Assembly (NCBI GenBank): GCA_019348475.1
Contig: JAHWJJ010000328.1
Coordinates: 1-5,579, forward strand
DNA from: Gemmatimonadota bacterium
GTDB taxonomy: Bacteria; Gemmatimonadota; Gemmatimonadetes; Longimicrobiales; Longimicrobiaceae
Reading direction: 5' to 3'
DNA: 5,579 bases
Shown: piece after piece, positions 1 through 4,235 of the stretch
How positions within the stretch are numbered: the stretch's first letter is position 1
Layout: every line of letters begins with the position of its first letter
The notes under the pieces: generated by a model
Databases searched by the model: none
The model's input: the letters and a program-made list of their open reading frames with translations, nothing else
What the model was told of the DNA's origin: nothing
Program-made: the position numbers and the translations under genes

Positions 1-54
1 CGAAAGTGCGAAAGTGCGAAAGTGCGAAAGTGCGAAAGTGCGAAAGTGCGAAAG
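1..54. repeat. Tandem array of 8-bp unit CGAAAGTG
   Basis: Six perfect head-to-tail copies of CGAAAGTG fill positions 1-48, followed by a partial seventh copy (CGAAAG, 49-54) and then a degenerate GCAGAAAG. The array starts at the window edge, so its true length is unknown. It lies outside any convincing gene. An open frame does run through it, but only because 24 bases equal eight codons, which gives a repeating Arg-Lys-Cys-Glu-Ser-Ala-Lys-Val pattern without family character. On the opposite strand each unit contributes a TTT. I recall similar arrays between genes in Longimicrobium genomes, which supports a lineage-specific simple repeat. Its function is unknown and copy-number variation by slippage is likely. 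Confidence 0.9.
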
Positions 55-61
55 GCAGAAA

Positions 62-91
62 GCGGGGGCGGCGCATCGGCGCCGCCCCCGC
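62..91. terminator. Perfect 13-bp GC hairpin, candidate terminator
   Basis: Positions 62-74 and 79-91 are perfectly complementary (13 bp, all G/C) around an ATCG tetraloop. The left side is flanked by AGAAA and the A-containing 8-bp array, so a transcript on the - strand would run from the stem into a U-containing stretch (TTTCTGCCTTT). That is the form of an intrinsic terminator. No - strand gene is seen between 92 and 363 to need one, so it may instead end a + strand gene left of the window, though the + strand side has only a poor T stretch. The stem is certain; the terminator role is inferred. Confidence 0.45.
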
Positions 92-352
92 CTGCGTTCT
101 GGTGATCGCCTCGCGGGCAAAGTCGGCCGTCGCGGACTGGATGCTGGGGGTTTTGGGCGCCGTTGCAGGGTCGGCGCGGCCGGGGGGCGCCCGCGGAGCG
201 GCGGCTGTGCGCGCGGCGTGCGCGGGTGGCGGGGCGGCTGCAGCGGCCGAAAGCGCGGAAATTGCGCACGGGCGCTGGCGTGAACGTCAGAAGAGTCGCA
301 CGGCCCCAGCCGCGGGCGGGACGGCGGCGCGGGCGTCCGAACCGGCGCAGAC
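92..352. other. GC-rich non-coding leader, nothing recognised
   Basis: These roughly 260 bases lie between the hairpin and the ribosome-binding site of the first gene. Frames through them are open on the + strand, but they encode only Arg/Gly/Ala-rich composition with no family resemblance, as expected for shadow frames at this GC content. A 6-bp stem with a TGAA loop (275-290, one G-T pair) is present but unremarkable. I see no clear -35/-10 pair. The promoter of the downstream operon presumably lies here. Confidence 0.4.
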
Positions 353-353
353 G

Positions 354-358
354 GGAGG
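354..358 (+). promoter_or_regulatory. Shine-Dalgarno GGAGG fixing a GTG start
   Basis: A GGAGG core inside GGGAGGGA ends five bases before GTG at 364-366. This is the best ribosome-binding site in the leader. It favours GTG 364 over earlier in-frame starts such as the ATG at 163, which would add 67 residues of low-complexity Arg/Gly-rich sequence. Confidence 0.75.
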
Positions 359-363
359 GACGG

Positions 364-1188
364 GTGAGCGCGGACGTGGACCGCAAGTTCTTCGTGGGGC
401 TGGCGCGCGCGTTCGGCGGGGCCGTGTTCTTTTCGCTCCCGCTGCTGATGACCATGGAGATGTGGTGGCTGGGGTTCTACCTGGACCGTACCCGCCTGCT
501 CATCTTCATGGTGGCCATGCTCCCCATGCTGGTGGCGCTGGACCACTACTCCGGCTTTCAGGAAACCACCAGCTGGGGCGAGGACGTGGTGGACGGCATC
601 ATCGCCTACGGCGTGGGGCTGGTGACCTCGCTGGTGGTGCTGCTGCTGTTCGGCATCGTGAACCTGGAGCAGCCGCTGCGTGAAGCGGTGGGCAAGGTGG
701 CCATCCAGTCGGTTCCCGCCGGCATCGGCGCCGTGCTGGCCAACAGCCAGCTGGCCGGCGAAGGGCATGGCGACCAGGAGCAGCGCAAGCGGCGGGCGGG
801 GTACGGCGCCGAGGTCTTCTTCATGGTGGCGGGGGCGCTGTTTCTGGCCTTCAACGTGGCGCCCACGGAAGAGATGGTCCTGATCGCCTTCATCATGACG
901 CCCTGGCACGCGGTGGCGCTGGTGCTGGCATCGCTGGTGATGGTGCACGCCTTCGTCTACTCGTCCGGTTTCCGCGGCACGCCCCCCGCCCCCAAGGGCA
1001 CGCCGGGGTGGAGCCTGTTCCTGCGCTTCAGCGTGGTTGGATACGCGGCCGCCCTGCTGGTGAGCGCCTACGTGCTGTGGACGTTCGGGCGGTTCGAGGA
1101 CGGCGCGCTGACGGCGTACGTGATGATGACGGTGGTGCTCGGCTTTCCCGCGGCGCTGGGCGCGGCGGGGGCTCGGCTCATCCTCTAG
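364..1188 (+). CDS. TIGR02587 family (DUF2391-type) integral membrane protein
   Basis: This encodes a 274-residue polytopic inner-membrane protein of unknown function. Hydrophobic segments lie at about residues 16-38, 44-61, 77-99, 149-167, 171-200, 219-240 and 250-274, with a weaker stretch near 112-128, so about seven spans. A charged loop rich in Glu, Gln, Lys and Arg sits near 133-150. Visible landmarks are MEMWW near 31-35 and APTEE at 166-170; the acidic pair beside a membrane segment is a candidate functional site. Length and layout fit TIGR02587, described as a roughly seven-span protein found in a two-gene operon with TIGR02588. The next gene matches that partner, which strengthens the call. 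The start is GTG, chosen by its Shine-Dalgarno. It is the first gene of a likely three-gene operon. It has no cysteine. The family name comes from recognition of sequence and context, not a profile search. Confidence 0.85.
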   Translation: MSADVDRKFFVGLARAFGGAVFFSLPLLMTMEMWWLGFYLDRTRLLIFMVAMLPMLVALDHYSGFQETTSWGEDVVDGIIAYGVGLVTSLVVLLLFGIVNLEQPLREAVGKVAIQSVPAGIGAVLANSQLAGEGHGDQEQRKRRAGYGAEVFFMVAGALFLAFNVAPTEEMVLIAFIMTPWHAVALVLASLVMVHAFVYSSGFRGTPPAPKGTPGWSLFLRFSVVGYAAALLVSAYVLWTFGRFEDGALTAYVMMTVVLGFPAALGAAGARLIL

Positions 1189-1200
1189 CCTGACGCGGCC

Positions 1201-1611
1201 ATGGCGGACCAGGAGAACGCGGGGGCCGGCGACCGCCGCGAGGTGTCGCGCTGGGAATGGGTGGCGGCGGCGGTGAGCGCCGCGCTGGTGCTGTTCGTGC
1301 TGGGGTACCTGCTGTTCGACGCGACGGCCCGGCCGCAGACGCCGCCGGCGGTGGAAGTGAGCGCCGACTCGGTGGCGCACGTGGGCGGCGTCTGGCGGGT
1401 GGAGTTCGTGGCGCGCAACCGGGGCCACGGCACGGCGGCCGGGGTGGTCGTGGAAGGCGAGCTCAAGGAGGGCGACCGGACGGTGGAAACCAGCGAAACC
1501 ACGCTGGACTACGTACCGGGAAAGTCGAAGCGCCACGGCGGCCTGTTCTTTCGCCGGGACCCGGGCCCCTACCGGCTGGAGCTGCGGGCGTTCGGGTATC
1601 AGCGGCCATAG
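1201..1611 (+). CDS. TIGR02588 family single-pass membrane protein
   Basis: This 136-residue protein starts 12 bases after the stop of the TIGR02587-type gene. A short polar, charged N-terminus (1-18) precedes one hydrophobic helix (about 20-39). A domain of about 95 residues follows, with alternating hydrophobic strands (VEVSAD, WRVEFVARN, GVVVEGEL, YRLELRAF) and turn-forming Gly, Asn and Pro, suggesting a beta-sandwich of the CARDB or Ig-like kind. With basic residues just before the helix (R12, R13, R17), an N-in orientation with the domain outside the cytoplasm is likely. TIGR02588 proteins are known only as the partner of TIGR02587, and their function is unknown. No Shine-Dalgarno is visible before ATG 1201, so translation may depend on coupling with the upstream gene. 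It has no cysteine. The fold is inferred from pattern only. Confidence 0.8.
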   Translation: MADQENAGAGDRREVSRWEWVAAAVSAALVLFVLGYLLFDATARPQTPPAVEVSADSVAHVGGVWRVEFVARNRGHGTAAGVVVEGELKEGDRTVETSETTLDYVPGKSKRHGGLFFRRDPGPYRLELRAFGYQRP

Positions 1612-1626
1612 AGGAAGTGAGCGGGG

Positions 1627-2268
1627 ATGCGGATCGAGGTGTGGAGCGACGTGGTGTGCCCGTGGTGCTGGATCGGCGAGACGCGGCTGTTCCGGTCGCT
1701 GCAGCAGCGGCCGGAGGTGCAGGCGGAGGTGGTCTGGCGGCCCTTTCAGCTGCAGCCGGACCTGCCCCCGCAGGGCAAGCCGTGGGATGAGGTGATCCGC
1801 ACGAAGTTCGGCGGGCCGGAGCGCGCGCGGGCCATGTTCCAGCACGTGGCCGCCGCGGGCGCCCAGGACGGCCTGGCGTTCGACTTCGAGTCCATTCCCG
1901 CGCACCCCAACACCCGCGACGCGCACCGGCTGCTGCTCCTGGCGCAGCACTCCGGGCTGGGGAGGGAGATGGCGGAGGCGCTGTTCGCCGCCAACTTCGC
2001 GGAGGGGCGCGACGTGGGGAAGACCGGGGTGCTGACCGACGTTGCCGCGCAGGTGGGGATGGACCGCGACCGCGTGGCCCGCTTCCTCGGCGGCGACGAG
2101 CTGGGCCGCCAGGTGGACGAGAGCCAGGCCGAGGCGGCGCGGCTCGGCATCACCGGCGTCCCCTTCTTCGTGATCGACGGCCGGTACGCGTTCTCCGGCG
2201 CCCAGCCGCTGGAAACCTTCGTCTCCGTCCTGGACCGCGTCCGCCAGATGGACGCCGCCGCGGACTGA
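1627..2268 (+). CDS. DsbA family oxidoreductase, FrnE-like
   Basis: This 213-residue thioredoxin-fold protein belongs to the FrnE-like DsbA family (2-hydroxychromene-2-carboxylate isomerase/DsbA superfamily). The first strand, IEVWSDVVCPWC, carries the CPWC redox motif at residues 11-14. RPFQLQPDLP (38-47) and the NTRDAH segment (95-100) are typical of the family, a helical insertion fills roughly 55-155, and GVPFFVIDG (177-185) supplies the cis-proline (P179) facing the active site. The family's SGAQP signature follows at 190-194. There is no signal peptide, so it should act in the cytoplasm, reducing, oxidising or isomerising thiols, possibly in oxidative-stress defence as suggested for FrnE in Deinococcus. 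Its substrate is unknown. AGGAAG at 1612-1617, nine bases before ATG, supports the start. The gap to the previous gene is only 15 bases, so co-transcription is likely. The two upstream proteins lack cysteines and are unlikely substrates. Confidence 0.93.
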   Translation: MRIEVWSDVVCPWCWIGETRLFRSLQQRPEVQAEVVWRPFQLQPDLPPQGKPWDEVIRTKFGGPERARAMFQHVAAAGAQDGLAFDFESIPAHPNTRDAHRLLLLAQHSGLGREMAEALFAANFAEGRDVGKTGVLTDVAAQVGMDRDRVARFLGGDELGRQVDESQAEAARLGITGVPFFVIDGRYAFSGAQPLETFVSVLDRVRQMDAAAD

Positions 2269-2354
2269 CGCTGCATCCTGCGGATCACTGCCGCCGGCGG
2301 GGCCGTTCCCGGTGCGATTGCGGCCTCATCTGGCCTTCAACTTGACGGAGCGCG

Positions 2355-3134
2355 ATGTCGCGCCGGCCCTGGATTCTGGCGGAGACGAACTGGAACGCGG
2401 TGTCGCGGACCGCGTACGACGCCGCCGTGCTGCCGTGGGGCGCCACGGAGGCGCACAACCGGCACCTGCCGTACGCGACGGACGTCATCCAGTGCGATCA
2501 CGTCGCGGCGGAGGCGGCGCGGCTGGCGTGGGAGCGCGGCGCGCGCGTCATCGTGCTCCCCGCGGTGCCGTTCGGGGTGCAGACGGGGCAGCTGGACATC
2601 CCCCTGTGCCTGAACCTGAACCCCAGCACGCAGGCCGCCATCCTGGCTGACCTGGCGCACGCGCTCGCCGGCCAGGGCATCCGCAGGCTGCTGATCCTGA
2701 ACGGCCACGGCGGCAACGACTTCCGCGCGATCATCCGCGAGCTTCAGCCGAAGACGGAGCTGTTTCTCTGCACCATCAACTGGTGGAACTGCGTCGATCC
2801 ACGGACGTTCTTCGACACGCCGGGCGACCACGCGGGTGAGCTGGAGAGCAGCGTGATGATGCATCTCGCCCCCGGCCTGGTGCTGCCGCTGAGCGAGGCG
2901 GGGGCGGGGCGGGAGCGGCGGTTCCGGATCGCCGGGCTGCGCGAAGGATGGGCGTGGGCGCCGCGGAGGTGGACGTCGATCAGCGAAGATACCGGCGTCG
3001 GGGACCCCTCCGCCGCCACCGCGGAAAAGGGCGAAGCGTTCTTCCGCGCCGTCACCGAGCGCATCGGCGGGTTTCTGGTGGAGCTCGCGGCGGCGGACCC
3101 GGACGACCTCTACGCGGAGGCGCCGCCTGCGTAG
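2355..3134 (+). CDS. Creatininase family protein (metal-dependent amidohydrolase)
   Basis: This 259-residue protein belongs to the creatininase superfamily, whose members hydrolyse amide or cyclic amide bonds (creatinine, formamidopyrimidine nucleotides) or cleave peptides (MftE). Metal-site motifs are present: GATEAHNRHLPYATD with E32, H34 and D43 as expected ligands, NGHGGN at 116-121 with H118, and GDHAGELESS at 157-166 with H159 and E164. The first motif has Asn-Arg where the classical form has Gly-Pro (EQHGPHLP), marking an EAHNxHLPY-type subfamily rather than true creatininase, so the substrate cannot be named. The length is normal. It has no signal peptide and is probably cytosolic. 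GGAG lies four bases before the ATG. The gene follows the DsbA-like gene by 86 bases without a convincing terminator, so it could be read from the same transcript, but no functional link is evident. It converges on the lipoprotein gene. Confidence 0.92.
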   Translation: MSRRPWILAETNWNAVSRTAYDAAVLPWGATEAHNRHLPYATDVIQCDHVAAEAARLAWERGARVIVLPAVPFGVQTGQLDIPLCLNLNPSTQAAILADLAHALAGQGIRRLLILNGHGGNDFRAIIRELQPKTELFLCTINWWNCVDPRTFFDTPGDHAGELESSVMMHLAPGLVLPLSEAGAGRERRFRIAGLREGWAWAPRRWTSISEDTGVGDPSAATAEKGEAFFRAVTERIGGFLVELAAADPDDLYAEAPPA

Positions 3135-3307
3135 CGCGTCAGGATCGTTGTTCGCCGCCCGAGTGCGGACTACACTTTGAGGACGCGGCGCCGGCGCTGC
3201 GGGCTGGCGGTTCTTTCCCCCTCGCAGCCGGGCCCAGTCCAGCAGGATGATGCCGCCGGAGCCCTCCGTCGATTCCCGGCGAACGTCTGGACGTGCGCTG
3301 GCGCTAT
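3135..3307. other. Convergent intergenic region, nothing coding
   Basis: These 173 bases follow the creatininase stop and precede the hairpin that ends the opposing lipoprotein gene. Open frames here are Arg/Pro/Gly-rich shadows without a credible ribosome-binding site. Small GC palindromes such as GGCGCC are present but form no long stem, and there is no T-tract that would make a good + strand terminator. Confidence 0.4.
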
Positions 3308-3343
3308 CGCGGCCCCGCGACGACTGCTCTTCGAGGGGCCGCG
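3308..3343. terminator. Hairpin after lipoprotein gene, copy 1 of a duplicated element
   Basis: CGCGGCCCC (3308-3316) pairs with GGGGCCGCG (3335-3343). Inside, CGA at 3318-3320 can pair with TCG at 3331-3333 after one mismatch. It lies 31 bases after the - strand lipoprotein stop, between converging genes, where a two-way terminator is expected. There is no T-tract on either side. The 34 bases at 3309-3342 match the hairpin at 4173-4206 at 28 positions, including the first 15 and last 8 bases, so this is one copy of a recurring element. Terminator function is inferred from position and stem. Confidence 0.5.
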
Positions 3344-3374
3344 CTTCGTCCGGTGCAGTTGCCGGCGCGGAGGA

Positions 3375-3851
3375 TCAGTGCGAGCTCTCGATGAGCTGGT
3401 CGGGGGCGCGCAGCAGGTGCTGCCGCCCCGCCGCGTCGTGCAGGTACACGATCACGTCCACCCGCACGTCCGGCCCCCACTTTGGCCCGTCGCGGGCGAT
3501 CACCTCCAGCACGTGCGCCTGCTGGCTGGGATGTTCCTGGCGGGTCGCGGCCGTCCACACCCGGTCGCCATACACCACCGACACCTTGTCCGCCGTCACG
3601 CCGGCGGGAAAGCGGCTTCCATCCACCGTCCTCACCCGCAGCACGGCGACCATCGGCCGCCCATCCGGCGGAGCCGCCGGCATGAAGTCGCGCCCCAGGT
3701 AGGCGTGCAGCGAAAGGTTCTGCCCCTGCACCTGGACCTGCGTGGGAGCATCTTTCAGCAGATCCCGCCGAGGGGTGATGGTCGTCGGCACACTGCAGCC
3801 GGAGAGCACCAGCGCGATCGCGAGTGTCGGCAGGAGGCGAAGCGGGAGCAT
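3375..3851 (-). CDS. Small predicted lipoprotein of unknown function
   Basis: This 158-residue protein starts with a bacterial lipoprotein signal: a short basic N-region (R5), a hydrophobic core (about 6-16) and the lipobox LSGC with the lipidated cysteine at C19. The mature part is about 140 residues with alternating hydrophobic strands (MVAVLRVRTVDG, KVSVVYGDRVW, AHVLEVIARDG, VRVDVIVYLHD), suggesting a small beta-sandwich exposed on the membrane surface. A single Cys, at the lipobox, and no catalytic motif are seen. I do not recognise a named family. ATG 3851 is chosen because it places the signal peptide at the N-terminus; the frame stays open upstream to 4157, but that extension is low-complexity. 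No clear Shine-Dalgarno precedes it. It appears to be a single-gene unit, converging with the creatininase gene and followed by a hairpin. Lipoprotein status is well supported; the role is unknown. Confidence 0.82.
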   Translation of the reverse strand: MLPLRLLPTLAIALVLSGCSVPTTITPRRDLLKDAPTQVQVQGQNLSLHAYLGRDFMPAAPPDGRPMVAVLRVRTVDGSRFPAGVTADKVSVVYGDRVWTAATRQEHPSQQAHVLEVIARDGPKWGPDVRVDVIVYLHDAAGRQHLLRAPDQLIESSH

Positions 3852-3988
3852 GGCGGGTCGTCGGGTTCGGGTCCGCCTGCAGAACGATCCGGGCGGCGCG
3901 GCTGTGACGGCCGGGTCCACCGGTTCGGCATCATGGCGCCCACCCCTCGCGGCGGCAACGGCGACTACCCCGAGCTTCAGTAGATGCG
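3852..3988. other. Upstream region of the lipoprotein gene
   Basis: These 137 bases directly precede the - strand lipoprotein start and should hold its promoter, but no convincing -35/-10 pair or operator palindrome is visible. The open - strand frame through it would fuse a Pro/Arg-rich segment ahead of the signal peptide and is judged non-coding. Confidence 0.35.
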
Positions 3989-4077
3989 CGGATGAACCTC
4001 CGCCCGCTTCCCGGCTGCGGGAGGGGGGCGGGCATCCGGATCTCCCCTTCCCCACAAACTGCGTGGGGGAGGGAGAT
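3989..4077. repeat. Two adjacent hairpins, REP-like palindromic element
   Basis: The first structure has outer arms CGGATG (3989-3994) and CATCCG (4033-4038) around an inner stem pairing 4000-4012 with 4019-4031: twelve pairs, one G-T, one mismatch and a GGCTGC loop. One base later a second stem pairs 4040-4055 with 4063-4077: fifteen pairs, one wobble, one bulged C and a 7-base AAACTGC loop. Arms of the type CTCCCC...GGGGGAG are common in dispersed intergenic palindromes of GC-rich bacteria. A REP-type mobile or structural element fits best. It sits 159 bases past the dehydrogenase stop and 138 bases before the lipoprotein start. Whether it recurs in the genome cannot be seen here. Confidence 0.6.
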
Positions 4078-4130
4078 GGAGACGCAGCCCGCGGGACACG
4101 ATCGAAATTCTCGCGTCTCCGCGAGGGAAG
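4078..4130. repeat. Third inverted repeat of the palindrome cluster
   Basis: GGAGACGC (4078-4085) is perfectly complementary to GCGTCTCC (4113-4120), starting immediately after the second hairpin. The same right arm can instead take part in a local hairpin, CTCGCG (4110-4115) with CGCGAG (4120-4125) around a TCTC loop. The loop also holds the palindromes CCCGCGGG and CGATCG. The two pairings exclude each other. It is probably part of the same REP-like element or a neighbouring one. Confidence 0.45.
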
Positions 4131-4168
4131 GAGCGCGGAGGGCCGGGTGAGGTCCACGACCGCGACGC

Positions 4169-4206
4169 AAAGGCGGCCCCGCGACGATCTCTCGGCGCGG
4201 GGCCGC
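4169..4206 (-). terminator. Intrinsic-terminator-like hairpin after the acyl-CoA dehydrogenase gene
   Basis: GCGGCCCCGCG (4173-4183) pairs perfectly with CGCGGGGCCGC (4196-4206): 11 bp, all G/C, with a 12-base loop. On the - strand it begins 29 bases after the dehydrogenase stop codon and is followed by a short TTT (4171-4169). That fits a rho-independent terminator with the weak U-tract often seen in GC-rich genomes. It is the second copy of the 34-base element also found at 3309-3342. Confidence 0.6.
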
Positions 4207-4235
4207 GGGGCATCCGCCGAATCCGGCCCGCGGGG

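Noticed and set aside
1..54. CRISPR array or plasmid iterons
   Set aside because: The unit is 8 bases with no spacers, far shorter than CRISPR repeats or typical iterons, and no Cas or replication protein gene is nearby.
163..363. An upstream ATG start for the TIGR02587-type protein (341 residues)
   Set aside because: The added 67 residues are low-complexity and basic with no membrane character. GTG 364 has a GGAGG at good spacing and gives the expected family length.
6..683. A 225-residue + strand open frame, and a second one from 14, running through the 8-bp array
   Set aside because: The N-terminus only translates the tandem repeat, and the rest is Ala/Gly/Arg-rich and overlaps the TIGR02587-type gene in another frame. 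It is a shadow frame of GC-rich DNA.
1201..2268. The DsbA-like protein as a disulfide-forming partner of the membrane pair
   Set aside because: It has no signal peptide, and neither membrane protein contains a cysteine, so a direct thiol-exchange relation is unlikely.
2269..2354. Terminator between the DsbA-like and creatininase genes
   Set aside because: Only the short palindrome CCGCCGGCGG (2291-2300) is present, with no loop-forming longer stem and no T-tract, so a shared transcript cannot be excluded.
3191..3230. Hairpin between GCTGCG and CGCAGC after the creatininase gene
   Set aside because: Only six pairs with a long loop and no T-tract; this level of pairing is expected by chance at this GC content.
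3177..3983. A 268-residue + strand open frame across the lipoprotein gene
   Set aside because: It is antisense to a gene with a clear signal peptide and lipobox; its composition is Arg/His/Pro-rich shadow sequence and it has no ribosome-binding site.
3852..4157. N-terminal extension of the lipoprotein to 4157
   Set aside because: It would bury the signal peptide inside the protein and translate the REP-like palindromes. The lipobox requires the start near 3851.
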